Translations under genes and position numbers: made by a program
From: Clarkia xantiana subsp. parviflora
Lineage: Eukaryota; Streptophyta; Magnoliopsida; Myrtales; Onagraceae
DNA length: 64,000 nucleotides
NCBI GenBank assembly: GCA_036873135.1
Contig: JAPTYO010000007.1
Location: 27,820,763-27,884,762, forward strand
Reading direction: 5' to 3'
The notes under the pieces: generated by a model
Told to the model about the DNA's origin: nothing
Seen by the model: only the letters and a program-made list of their open reading frames with translations
The model's database searches: none
Shown: piece after piece, positions 21,420 to 33,615 of the stretch
Layout: each line of letters starts with the position of its first letter
How positions within the stretch are numbered: the stretch's first letter is position 1

Positions 21420-24400
21420 ATGGTGAAGGTTCCCATCTTTCTGGTGGGTCTTGTGTTCTTCATCTGCATAAACATGGCAGCAGCAGCAGATGAGTACTTG
21501 AAATACAAAGACCCCAAACAGCCCTTAAACACTCGAATCAACGACCTGCTCAATAGAATGTCTTTGGCGGAGAAGATCGGCCAAATGACGCAGATCGAAC
21601 GCAGCGTTGCGACCAATGAGGTCATGACCAAGTACTTCATTGGTAATCTTCATCATCCTTCTATTTCGTTCTTGTTTTCGAGCCCAGATCCACTTAATGT
21701 TATTAAAGTTATTATTTGTTAGTAATTCAGACTCGGTCAGAATTTGATTTCGACTCGGAAAATTCCGAGTTGAACGGAGTTTTTTGGTCTGTTGTGTCGA
21801 GTTTGATAATATTCGGCTCGAATTAATCGTGTGTTCTAAACAAGATTTATAATACACATACGTCTGAGTTCGAATTTTATAGTTATGAAAAGTACTAACT
21901 TATTAATATATAATGAATGGACTTATGAATCAAGTCTAGCTTGAATGTAGGGGAATTTGAGTTTCAAAAGTTTAAGCTAACTCAGTAATTTTAGTCAAGA
22001 TTGAGTGACACTTCTTATTACACTCCTAGATCTAGGATGATGTCACCACATGACGAGGAGGTAATTGCTTTTTCAATTTTTTGTGATTTGTAATTTTTTC
22101 GCTAAAATTTGTAGTTATTATCAATTTTATTCTTTAAAATAATTTGTCCATTGATTTTTTTTAAATATATTAGCTATTTGTTCCTAACTCAATTTTTACT
22201 CCTAAACAGAACGTCATTGCCTATATCCACTCCATAAGTTCAATGAAATACCATACAACTCAATCGGTTAAAGTAGGAGTAGCTCACACTAACCTTATAT
22301 GATATTATATGATATTGCAATTATTTGAATATATTTCTAGTGTGGTATTATTTATTCATACGTGGATTCCACGATATTACATTCCAAATTTACCTTAAAA
22401 AGTAAATTCTTATTGGACTGTTACATAAGTGTCGTGTTACAGATTTAAGTATGATATTCTGATTAATTTGTTTAGGTAGTGTATTAAGTGGAGGAGGAAG
22501 CGTCCCGTCAAAAGGGGCTTCTCCTCAGAATTGGGTCGATATGGTTAACGATTTCCAAAGGGGAGCGTTATCGACTCCACTCGGGATCCCGATGATTTAC
22601 GGGATCGATGCGGTTCACGGACACAACAATGTGTACAATGCAACCATTTTTCCTCACAATGTCGGACTTGGAGCTACTAGGTAATTAAATTGTTGAATTA
22701 TTACTACGCAGTAAATAATTCATTTTTTTTTTTAATTTTAAATCCCAATTTTTAACCGCATTTTGATATATTTTTTCACTTCTAGGGATCCTCATCTAGT
22801 AAGAAGAATTGGAGCTGCAACTGCTTTGGAAGTTAGAGCTACCGGGATCCAATATGTTTTCGCTCCCTGTATTGCGGTAAAAAAAATGATATTTTTTGCA
22901 TTGAGTTCACTTAAAATACAATTGAATTGCAGTAGTCAAATTAAATACATTGAAAATTCCGACTAAATTTCTCTCCTGATATCTCTGATTCATTTGCAAT
23001 AATACAGAAAAAGATCTGACTAAATATCTCTCCTCATATCTTCTCGATTTGATGGCAGAAAATTCAATTGTATTTATGTAAATTGGGTTTGGTTGGGTAT
23101 TTATGTAATTTGGTATGGTAATTAATTACACAGGTTTGCAGAGATCCGAGATGGGGAAGATGCTACGAAAGTTACAGTGAAAACCCCCAAGTGGTTAAAG
23201 AGATGACGGAGATAGTCACCGGACTTCAGGGACAAGTCCCTCTCCATTACCAGGGTTCACCTTTTGTTGCCGGACAGTAAGTCCAAAATTTACATTAATT
23301 AGTGTTAATTGTAAATAAATTTCTATAATAATACCTCAACATAATTTAAACTCAAAATATTTAATTCAAGGATAAAACCTTTTTTTCTTCTCTTCAGCAC
23401 ACTTATTTTGACAAAATAATTATTATTTATTTATGAACAAAAAGATTGAATTTTCTGATAAAATGGTCCAAGAAATAGACATCCTTGGACTTTGACAATT
23501 TGACTTGAGAATCTGCAAAATCTTGTTATCTGTACAACTAGTCCAACTACACCATATATATATATATATATATCCATATTTTAGGAATTTAATAATATAT
23601 ATATATATATATATATGTAAATTATCTATTATTAAACTATAAATAACAATACAAGTCAATCATTCACTTACAAGATCGAACTTATATTGGGAACGCTTAG
23701 TTAACACGTGTTCCATCTGATAGTCTTATCTGCCTCTAAACAAGTTGAAACAAAATCGCAGGAAAAATGTGGCGGCTTGCGCGAAGCATTACGTCGGAGA
23801 TGGCGGCACAACAAACGGAATCAATGAGAACAACACTGTTACGGACTGGCACGGTCTCCTTAGCATCCACATGCCCGGGTACTACACATCGATCATCAAA
23901 GGCGTGTCGACGATCATGGTGTCGTACTCGAGCTGGAACAATGTCAAGATGCATTCCAACTACAACCTCATCACTGGCTTCCTTAAAAACAGGCTCAAAT
24001 TCAGGGTAAACTAAAACAACCATACAATATGATCATTATTACTAACAAGTAACAACAGAAATGATAGATACTAGTTCCGACTTAAAAAAAAAAAAAAAAA
24101 CTTGTATCATTCCGATGGTTTCTGGTTAGTTAACCAGCCTAGAAGTTACTAAAAATCACAGATCATGTCACCATCTCACTGTCGGAATGATTCAGCATGT
24201 TCCAGTCGGAAAATATTAAGGTTACAAAATACTATATGAATTTTGACACGATTACAAACCGTTTTCCGGACTTTGATTTTAAAAAGCTGGCTACACGAAT
24301 TTGCAATTTTTTAGCAAATTGCTAAGTCTGTTTTAATTCACATCAAATTGGACATAAAATGAGCATTTTCCAGCCATGTGAGGTCTTTTCATGTGTATCC

Positions 24401-26348
24401 AAGTTGTATTCAAGTATAAATTAAAAAAGATTGTTCTGAAATACACTCAGACAGCCACTAAATTTCAACAATGTATTTCAACTGAGTGTCCAATTTATGA
24501 TATTTCGTTGTAATTCTTTAACTTTATATATGAATTCATTTTTTTACAGATGAAAAGACTATATGTGGGCGGAACATACTCATTTATGTCTATTTAATGA
24601 GAATTGAAACATAAGTAATAATTTGCTAAAAAATTGATGTGTCTACTGAAGCTACCCACTTTGATCAAATTTGAGTAGCCAATTTTAAAAAATCAAATTT
24701 CGAATAGCGATTTGTAATAAGTCAAAGATGGGTTAACAATTTAGTTATTAACCAAAATATTATTAACAATAATAATGAACCTTTAATTAACAATGGTGTG
24801 ATTTCTGTTTCAGGGATTTGTAATCTCTGACTGGCAAGGGATTGATAGAATCACCACTCCTGAGCATGCCAATTACTCTAAGTCCATTACAGAAGGAATC
24901 ACTGCCGGAATCGACATGGTTCGCGTTTCTTTATTCGACGATTACCATAACCTAATATTTATTTATTGTACCAACACGTAAAACGAGTTACGGTTCCTAG
25001 GTTCAAACCGAGTTGGATTCCAGTTTAAAACACCAACTTAGGGAGGTCTTAATATTGACGCTCTCGATCCGAGATTGCAGACTTGTAAAAGTAAATACAA
25101 TGACGGTCTAACGTATTTGTTTTTTTTTTCTCGGGATTTTAACAGATCATGGTGCCGTACAACTTCACCGAGTTCATTGACGGATTAACCTCCCAAGTGA
25201 ATAGCAAGATCATACCAATGAGCCGAATTGACGATGCGGTTCGGAGGATTCTGAGAGTCAAGTTCACGATGGGTCTTTTCGAGAACCCGTTGGCCGATTA
25301 CAGCTTAGCGAACCAGTTGGGAAGTCAGGTTAGTTACGGTTACGAATTTCGGTTACTGTATTATTGATACGGTATGATAAAACATTATCGATCGACTAAA
25401 AACATTATTGACCGACTAAAAACATGTTATGTCAACTTGATACATAAGACATGACGGATTTAGTATAGGACGAGGATGGCAATTGCCCCCTCAACTTTTT
25501 GTAATGTTCAATTTTTAATCTAGACATTTTTATCCTTTAAAACTCTACATTTTTCCCTTCAACTTTTTATTTTTTTATACTAGTTAGTTGTCCCTACTTC
25601 ATTTCTTGCCCCTCTGAAAAAAAAAAAAAAAAAATTATGGCTTCGTCCCTGACAGGAGCACAGACAATTAGCTAGAGAAGCAGTAAGGAAATCATTGGTC
25701 TTGTTGAAGAACGGCGAACCCGCTGACAAACCGCTATTGCCGCTCCCTAAGAAGGCGCCGAAGATTCTCGTGGCCGGGACTCACGCTGATAATCTCGGGT
25801 ACCAGTGCGGTGGTTGGACCATCGAATGGCAAGGACTCAGCGGCAATAACCTTACTAAAGGAACCACGATCCTTTCGGGTATTAAAAAGACGGTCGACCC
25901 GAAAACAAAGGTTGTCTATGTCGAAAACCCCGACGTAAACTTCGTAAAATCGGGGAAATTCTCGTTCGCTATTGTGGTAGTGGGAGAGCACACATATGCA
26001 GAGACATTCGGGGACAACCTTAACCTGACCATGCCTGAGCCAGGCCCGACCACAATCTCGAATGTTTGTGGGTCCATCCAGTGTGTGGTTATCGTTGTTT
26101 CGGGCCGACCCGTTGTAATCCAACCCTACATTTCATCGATCGATGCTCTTGTGTCTGCTTCGCTGCCCGGAACGGAAGGACAAGGAGTGGCCGATGTTTT
26201 GTTCGGAGACTACGGGTTTTCGGGGAAGCTATCGAGGACGTGGTTCAAGACGGTCGATCAACTGCCGATGAATGTAGGGGACTATCATTACGATCCGTTG
26301 TTTCCGTTCGGGTTCGGACTTACGACCCATCCTACCAAAAACCATTGA
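21420..26348 (+). CDS. GH3 family beta-glucosidase / exo-beta-glucanase
   Basis: Eight exons with GT-AG sites: 21420-21642, 22476-22680, 22786-22876, 23134-23276, 23762-24005, 24814-24918, 25146-25328 and 25656-26348. They join in frame to 628 codons, the usual length for plant GH3 exo-glucanases of the barley ExoI type. A signal peptide (residues 1 to about 23, ending ICINMAAA) points to secretion to the apoplast. Visible motifs are [11 protein letters not shown], the catalytic-site pair K229-H230 in ACAKHYVG, the nucleophile Asp308 in GFVISDWQG, and the likely acid/base Glu509 in [10 protein letters not shown]. The C-terminal domain ends PFGFGL. The enzyme would release glucose from the non-reducing ends of wall beta-glucans or glucosides. 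The ATG is the second in the open frame; the upstream in-frame ATG at 21330 would bury the signal peptide. Intron 7 carries a hAT-like insertion next to the last acceptor. Confidence 0.95.
24975..25105. repeat. Possible SINE-like repeat in GH3 intron 6
   Basis: This stretch shares order and several words with 63105-63240. Both have GTAAAACG, then a box-B-like GGTTCAAA / GTTCGAATCCC, then GACGCTC..GTCCGAGATTGCA / AACGCTCAGTCCGAAATTGCA, then TTGTAAA. Two dispersed copies with a pol III-type box suggest a tRNA-derived SINE, but no target duplications were found. Confidence 0.35.
25450..25651. mobile_element. hAT-like MITE in the last intron of the GH3 gene
   Basis: The left end CATGACGGATTTAG and the right end GGCTTCGTCCCTG are imperfect inverted repeats close to the common plant hAT terminus CAGGGGCGGAGC. 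A related element starts at 60431 (CAGGTACGGAGCTAG). The flanking 8-mers ACATAAGA and ACAGGAGC match at five of eight positions. The right flank holds the AG acceptor of exon 8. Confidence 0.5.
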
Positions 26349-27257
26349 TCAGGATTCAGGATGGATGGTCTTGTTCTGCTATAGTTATGTTCATTAATCA
26401 AGAGTTGTGGTTTTTTAATAACGAGGATAGTTTAGTAAGTAAATTCGGCATTGGGGCGACTATTCTCATGTATTAGCAATTCTCTTAATCGACCATTTCC
26501 GAAGCATCATGGTAGAGAAATTATTCAAAGAAATCATTAATCAAGCAGCTAAACCTAAAGTTACATATGACAAACAAAAGGAATGGACTAGAGTTGCGAC
26601 TTTAGGTTTATTCACTACTTAATGGTTGTTCTGTTTACGATGTGGTGTTTTTCTAACCTTATTGAATAATTTGTGCATACATTAGTTTCGTAAACGTAGT
26701 TCTATCAGCAGCTTAGTAGTCTGAGACTGGCTCATTAATCCAAATTCTACTTTATAATCGAAAATAAATAAACTAACGCTACATAACATATCTATATAAT
26801 GTTCAGTCTCATTTGGGAGCATACAGTTAAACAAATAGTGCATGTAGAGCCGACCTAAGTATAATAAGCTAATAAAATCTAACTTCAAGCCCCAATTTAA
26901 AAGACCACATATATGTTACGTAGTTAAACCCTTATGTAGTTATTTTTTTTAATGAAATTTTGTAGATAATGTCATAAAAAAAATAATTCAATATAGTTAA
27001 TTAAAAAAAATTGTCGTTATAGTTAGCAATTAAGTAATATTTATTTCATTAAGTATTATATTAGTTAGCCTCATTTATCTATTTGTATTTTTTTCTCATT
27101 TAATTTTAAGTTTCAACAAATCAACCACCCAATTAAATATTATTATTAATATCAATAAACTCACAACTATTTTTTTACTAACCATTTAATATACTAATTT
27201 ATCCTAATTAGTAATTTCTAACATTAACTTTTCTTATGTTCATATTTCTATTTTTTT

Positions 27258-27260
<3 letters not shown>
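26349..27260. other. 3' flank of the GH3 gene and intergenic DNA
   Basis: The first few hundred bases should hold the 3' UTR. Beyond that the DNA is AT-rich with no gene recognised. Confidence 0.5.
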
Positions 27261-27290
<30 letters not shown>

Positions 27291-27300
27291 ATCTATCTAT
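27261..27300. repeat. ATCT microsatellite
   Basis: About ten ATCT units at the 5' edge of Helitron D. Similar runs sit at the 5' edges of the other Helitrons. Confidence 0.8.
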
Positions 27301-27597
27301 ATATATAATAAGGGAATAGGTGAGAGAATGAGTGAATTTTGTTTTGCCACATTAGCAAATATGGCTAACATGAGTATGCCACGTCATCGCGCAACAAAAT
27401 TAGGCAGTTAGTATTTTGGGCCTAATTTGCATAATGATTTATGGGCTTAATTTGCAATGGAATTGGGCCATTTTTTAGATTTTTAGTAAAAAAACATGAA
27501 TTTATGGATAGTTATTAATGTGATTTGCATAAGAAAAAAATTACATTATTGTGTTAATTATACGTATATTAATAAGTCACCCCGCGCGACGCGCGTG
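27292..27597 (+). mobile_element. Short Helitron D with damaged 3' end
   Basis: It begins TCTATCTATATATATAATAAGG, as in Helitron A, and ends in the hairpin core CGCGC-GAC-GCGCG (about 27583-27595). The expected CTAG is missing. A TAA microsatellite (27598-27646) follows instead. Confidence 0.55.

Positions 27598-27646
<49 letters not shown>
27598..27646. repeat. TAA microsatellite
   Basis: About 16 uninterrupted AAT/TAA units, directly after the 3' hairpin of Helitron D. Confidence 0.9.
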
Positions 27647-28499
27647 TTATATCTATCTATCTATCTATATATATAATAAAGCAAGAGGAAAGAGGTAGAA
27701 TGATTCTCACGATGCCACGTCAGCACAGAGAAGAATCTATATATATATATATAATAAAGCAAGAGGAAAGAGGTAGAATGATTCTCACGATGCCACGTCA
27801 GCACAGAGAAGAATTCTCATGATGCCACGTCAGCATATGTAAGGATTCTCAAGATGCCATGTCAGCTTGATAGGACAATTGACAACCAATCAGATGTTGA
27901 CATATCACTCTAAAGACTATTGATGTAAATCCAACAAACTTGAAACACATGAGAAATAATATATTGTTACAAAAAAAATTATTGAATCAAAACTGTTACA
28001 AAAAAATAAATTAAATCAAAGGTGCTACAAAAAAAATCAATTAAATCAAATTGTTACAAAAATATATATCTATATATGTTATAAAACAAGAAGAAATATA
28101 ATAAGGGAGAGGCTCTCAGCACACCATGTCAACACAAACACACTCTCCCGTATCCAAATTAGAGGGTGACACATAATCAGAAAAAAAAAAAAAAAAACTT
28201 AGCCAAAAAAATCAATTATCTAAAAAAAAGTTGGGACCTTTCGATCATCTCAGGGAAAAAAATATAATTACCTTCTTCATTTAGGGGTTACAAAACCTTT
28301 CAATCTTGCTCACCCATCCAATAAATTATTGATTTCTATTCTAAATTAATTACACAATTGATAATTAATTCATAAATTTAAGTTTTTACTAAGAAGATGA
28401 AGTGTAACAGTCACAGTTACATTTGCAAGAGAGACACAATGTTGCATATCTATATATAATCATGCACAACATGATGCTCAACATCCAGAATCAGTTATT

Positions 28500-28690
28500 G
28501 AAAATGATGAGTCCGAGCGGGCGGAGCATCCGATATAGATTTCAGGAGCAGTGGTTGGATAGGTGGCCGAAGCGGCTACATGTGCTCGTGGGTATGAACT
28601 CAAATCGGCGGGGTTCTAACACGGATCTACGGGGTTCGAACCTGGATCTGTGGGGGGCGAGGCCCTGTCAATGGTGGTCGTGGTGATAGT
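28500..28690. other. GC-richer block inside Helitron B, possible captured fragment
   Basis: Base composition rises sharply compared with the surrounding Helitron DNA. A reading frame at 28423-28686 (+) crosses it but shows no domain I know. It has internal near-repeats (GGGGTTCTAACACGGATCTACGGGGTTCGAACCTGGATCTG, described by position 28613-28652). Confidence 0.35.
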
Positions 28691-28954
28691 GCACGAATGA
28701 CAATGAGTTGGAGCAACACTGTGACATATATGTGATATGGTCAATGAACAAATAGGAAGTCGAGAATAGATAAACTCTCGCTCTATCTCAGGCTGCGACA
28801 AGTGAGGGCGATAGCGGAGTGGAGAAGTCGACGATTAAAGTCATGCAATTGCTAGATATGTATCAATAATCAACCGTCAATATATTTGTTTCTACCATTT
28901 TTTTTTATTAACTGTTTCTACCATTACATTGTAAAGCTATGATTTATATAATAT

Positions 28955-29545
28955 ATTCACAAATTTCCATTTATACAAAGTTTAATATAGTATATAAATA
29001 TATACATTAGATTATGACGTTAATGTTGAAATTTCATTCATTTGAAATCTTGCACTATAATTATTACAGTAATTATTACAATATTTGTAATTTACTATAT
29101 TTTTCCTAATATTCATATTATAGTTATTTCATTTCCAATTATATATCTATCATAATTCACAAACTTTCATATTTTAACATATTTACTTTTATAATTATAG
29201 TATATAATTATATACACTATATTTGGACATTAATTTTGAAATTTTCATTGATTATAAATTTTACATTATTATTACAATAACTATTACAATATTTCTAAGT
29301 TAGAATTAATCTTAGTATATTTATATTGTAGTTAAGTTTTTAAATTTACATGTATACCATAATTCACAAATTTTATTTATACACAATCACTGGACATTAA
29401 TTTTGAATTCTTATTTGATTTGAAATATCTAATTTGTGTCATCGTAATTGTCTTTTATTTTTCATTTATGTATCAATCATAATTCATAAATTTCCATATT
29501 TTAAAATGATTACTTTTATGATTATAGTATGTACATATATACCCT
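28955..29545. repeat. Diverged tandem repeat inside Helitron B
   Basis: Three to four copies of a block containing CATAATTCACAAA(TTT), TTTATAATTATAGTATATA and GGACATTAATTTTGAAA, spaced 125 to about 205 bases apart. Confidence 0.5.
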
Positions 29546-32060
29546 AGATTTGAACAAGTTTTTTTTGTTGCAATATCTTAATATGTATTTGAAAATTAAT
29601 TAATTAATAAGATTTTTTTTATTAATATTAATTAAAAACTTAGTATAAATACTTAATTATAGTATATAATATTAAAACTAAAATAAAAAAATACACAATA
29701 AAATTTCAAATACACTATCCGAAGGTTTATTCATAATCTTTTTTGCCATGGCCTATTCATAAATTTATTTTATAGAATAGATTTATTACTAATCAAATTA
29801 AAAAAAAAAATAGAAAGTAAGAACTTTATATATATCATTCTTTTTTCCATTGTATAATTATTTTAATATATATATATATATATTAATTTTTTAATAATTT
29901 ATGTGTTTACAACTAGATTTAAAAAAATAAAACAGTACACTTTGACTAAACTAATCTTACACCAAGAAAACTTCATATTTTTAAATATTTTATTTTTAAC
30001 CAAGTAGAATTAACCTATGGTTCATAAATGATGTATAATACTGTTTATGTCAACTAATTCAATTATGCACAAAACTATTTTTTAAAAAACATTTTTCATG
30101 GCAAATGCATATTTATAATAGTATATTCTTAATTAGATGATCAATTCTATTATTCGTATTTGAATACTAATCAATTCTTATTTAATTGCATTTAATATAT
30201 AATTAATAATAATACACATATACATTTTAAATTTTTAAACATTTTAAATATTTTTTATTTTCATTTACATAAGAATCTAAAGTGTCTTATAGTGTAACAT
30301 TCTTACTTTGTCCCACTATATTCATATTTACTATACAATAATATACCTATATACATATTTCTTTATTTATAAACTATTAAACACTTTAATTAATTTTCTA
30401 TTTTGACATGACAATTTAAAGTCATGTATAATGATATTTGTTTGCCTATTTTAATTATTGAATTTTCGAAATATAAACTCAAACTATCACATCATGCACA
30501 TCTGATTAAATTGCAAAATGTGTGATGTCCCATTACAATAAAATATTGCAATTCGTAGTATAATATATCTTAGAATTATATATGTGCATTTCATTCTTAT
30601 ATTTTTATTTAAATTTATTAAGCTTAATAAAAAAATTATAATTTACCTTAGTCTTGATTTTTGTCATGGTTATACCTAAAAAACATAATATCATATGCGT
30701 AAACTTAACTAACAAATAGAAAAAAACTTAACTAACATTCTTTAATTATAATAAGTTTTGAAAAGTTACTAAAAACACTGTTTAACAAAAAAAATACTAC
30801 CTAAACCCTAATAAAAAAGCATGCATATTTATTTATTTTTATATACCAAACATCTTATATCAAGTTTCTAAATATTATGATTCCTTTAATTATGAATCAT
30901 AAATTGTTGGCCAGTTAATACATTTTTTAACGAATCCTAAGTATAATGAATCATTAATTATATACATTTATTGTATTGAAAACATTATATCAATGAATCT
31001 TTATTACATGTATGACCATTTATATATATTATATTTATATACAAGCTAAGAATACATACATATGAATTTTTGTTCTATGAATTTCATCTAAAAACATCCA
31101 CAATAATATTAATAATAATTTATATACAATTATTGTTTTAGTTTAATTTATATGCTTAAATTTTATACAACTTTGCTATAAAATTTTTTGTTTTTTTTAT
31201 GTAAATAACAATATATATTTTGAACGAATCATTTACTATTCCGCACAAAGTGAGTGTCAGTTCCCTAATATTTCAATATAATTTAGATATAACCTATTTA
31301 ACGATGATTAACAATAATTTTTTAAAAATCTACAATTTTTTTTGTTTGGAATCTACAAAGCTATTAGCAGTCCTAAACCATGACTTACATTTACCTATAT
31401 GAAATCACATTTTTTTTTTCTATGTGGACATGCTACAGTTCTTCTTAAAATCATTATTCCAAGAGTTATGACTTTTTTAGAACCTTACAAAAAAAATATT
31501 AATTAATAATCCACTAAAAATATAAAATAAAAAAAAGATAAACACATAAAAAAATATGTTTAAAATAACAAGATTATATTCAAATATTAACAGTTTATAT
31601 TAATACCATTTAAATTATAAATAAACGAGTAAAAAATAAAATTGAAATATATACGATGTAGTAGATATATTTTTTAGCGAATACAATCAGTACATAGCTA
31701 TACTTAATTTCACAAATTTATAAAAATAGGAAAAAAATGATGATAATAAGAAAAAATGAATTCAAGTGTTTAAAAATATAAAATTTAGGAAACACAAATC
31801 TTTTTATAAGATAATATCTATAAATATATATTATATTTATTTATATAATTTGGATATATTTAATGTAGGGTTGACACGTAGTTTTTTACTTTTTTTTTTT
31901 GCACTGGATAGTTGTCAATATAAATTATTATATTTGTTGATTAATTTTTTTAAGATACAAACCGCTAAGTTATATAGCCAAGTATATATAAAAAACTCTG
32001 GAATTGGAAAACGTACGGTTTAACTGATCACCCCGCGCGTAGCGCGGGTCAGCACCTAGT

Positions 32061-32633
32061 TATTATATTGTTAGCCCTCTCCATCGTCAATAATAGTCTC
32101 ACTTGTATAATAATTATGAGACTAATGCAAATTATGCCATCCAAATTCTTTTCGAAGAAAGACTTTGAATTATTTAAAAGTATTAGGAGAACTTATTCAA
32201 ATAAAAGATAAGACCTCAATTTAAATTATAGATTTAGGCCGGCCCTAAGCGAATATATTACCTCTATTAATGTAATAGTACCATCAACCTATATATATAT
32301 ATATATAATAATTAAAATATCGAGCCGATAAGAACCAATCCATTTTTTAGAAATGAATTCAATTCAAACTCGTATATATTTTTTATTTTTTGCCACTCTT
32401 TTTTTTTTTGGTAAACGTTTTTTTCCCACACGTATATTATTGTTGAAGTATTTAGTATTTACATTTATATAGAATTATTTTTATTTTTATTATTATAAAC
32501 GTTTTAAATAATTTAAGATAGTTAAAAGTTAAAACAAACACTACAGGAAATTACAGTCCTCAGAACTCAAAAGCATTAGAAAGTAATATTATTTATTAAG
32601 TTTACACCTTCCTTCTGTAAAGCTAGCAATTAA
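32061..32633. other. AT-rich intergenic DNA
   Basis: No gene is recognised. A CACTACAGGAAAT word at 32539 resembles a CACTA-transposon end, but no partner was found. GGCCGGCCCTAAG near 32235 resembles a hAT terminus. Confidence 0.45.
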
Positions 32634-32990
32634 TCATGGATGCAGAGCGTCTGGGCATATATCCTTGATCTTCATCAAGATAAAAACTTTCTTATCCAGA
32701 AGTGCTTGAATTTTTCTGTTTATCTCATCTAACTCGTGCTGAAGATCCTTGCCACTTTCTGGGTTCGATTCTGCAGCAGTAGTATCATCCATTTTCTTGT
32801 TTTTTTTCTTCATCTTTTGTTTCTTGGATGGGTACTTGGGTTTTTCTTCGGATTTGGTCTTCCATTGAATCTCCAGCTTAGTCTTCTCTTTCTTGGAACC
32901 TTCCTCAGTTTCGAAAGCTTTGAACTTGAGCTTAATATTAAGCTCTCCCTTCTCTGTCTTCTTCATCGCAGCTAAGCTAGCAGCCAAAAC
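32634..32990 (-). CDS. Lys/Glu-rich small protein, possible terminal exon, unknown
   Basis: The open frame begins right after a good acceptor (AAATTGCAG, 32999-32991) and ends CPDALHP. The first in-frame Met is encoded at 32966. The protein is very rich in Lys and Glu, with a basic run KKQKMKKKNKKM and a C-terminal heptad-like segment LQHELDEINRKIQALLDKK that could form a short coiled coil. I recognise no family. An upstream frame (about 33235-33150, KAVEKDKSYGGKKLGLL) looks coding-like, but I could not join it in phase. It may be the last exon of a gene whose 5' part is lost, so pseudogene status is possible. Confidence 0.4.
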   Translation of the reverse strand, partial: VLAASLAAMKKTEKGELNIKLKFKAFETEEGSKKEKTKLEIQWKTKSEEKPKYPSKKQKMKKKNKKMDDTTAAESNPESGKDLQHELDEINRKIQALLDKKVFILMKIKDICPDALHP

Positions 32991-33615
32991 CTGCAATTTC
33001 TTACAATATCAGACTTCACCCTGATGAATTGAACAAGATATGGTAGAATAGAATAGAAATAGATAGACTGTCGGTGAAGATTCTCAAACTTCTGTTCTTT
33101 CTGATGATAGTGTACGTAGTTCTGTTTAATTGTCTAGGGCATATTCGTCTTTTACACCCTGCCAGCAAGCCTAGCTTCTTCCCACCATAACTTTTGTCTT
33201 TCTCCACCGCCTTATTAAGCAAATGAAGTCGGTAGAACTAGCATGGAGTGGTTGTTTAACTTTCTTTAACCCTTTATCTTTTGATAAAATTTTCAGATTT
33301 AAATTCCGACAGAATTTTAAAAATAGAAAAATATTTATAAATAATAATATTTACTTATAAAAGATACCTTTGAATTGATTCTAGCTGATATTATATTAAG
33401 CTTGACTTCTAATACATCTTATGCAAAACTGAAAAAACACTTTCCTGCTTTCATTTATTAATCAAAGGTTTCAAATTTAAAATTTGTTAGAGTATGAGAA
33501 TGGATAAATATAGATGAATAAAAGATTTATTATTATTGATTGTTTTTCAGTACGAGTGAAATTATTCTATGCATGAAGTAAACATATTATGAGTGTTCTC
33601 ATCATAATGGAAGTC
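32991..33615. other. Intergenic DNA upstream of the Lys-rich ORF
   Basis: This contains the possible broken exon noted at 33150-33235 (minus). No other gene is seen. Confidence 0.45.

Larger units (their letters stand above)
27664..32060 (+). mobile_element. Large non-autonomous Helitron B with duplicated 5' end
   Basis: The 3' end has a perfect 7-bp hairpin CCCGCGC-GTA-GCGCGGG (32033-32049) and CTAG at 32057-32060, followed by T. The 5' end (TCTATATATATAATAAAGCAAGAGG) occurs twice, starting at 27664 and 27736, each followed by the same 50 or so bases up to CAGCACAGAGAAGAA. A third, diverged 5'-like start lies near 28068. The roughly 4.4-kb interior is AT-rich and contains no Rep/helicase frame. 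It holds tandem repeats (28955-29545) and a more GC-rich block (28500-28690) that could be captured host DNA. Confidence 0.7.

Noticed and set aside
28563..28642. A tRNA gene inside Helitron B
   Set aside because: A- and B-box-like words exist, but no acceptor stem or cloverleaf can be drawn.
27664..32060. An autonomous Helitron with Rep/helicase
   Set aside because: No frame longer than about 90 codons is present, and none shows Rep or helicase motifs.
32539..32551. CACTACAGGAAAT as a CACTA transposon end
   Set aside because: No subterminal repeats and no partner end were found. A short match is expected by chance.
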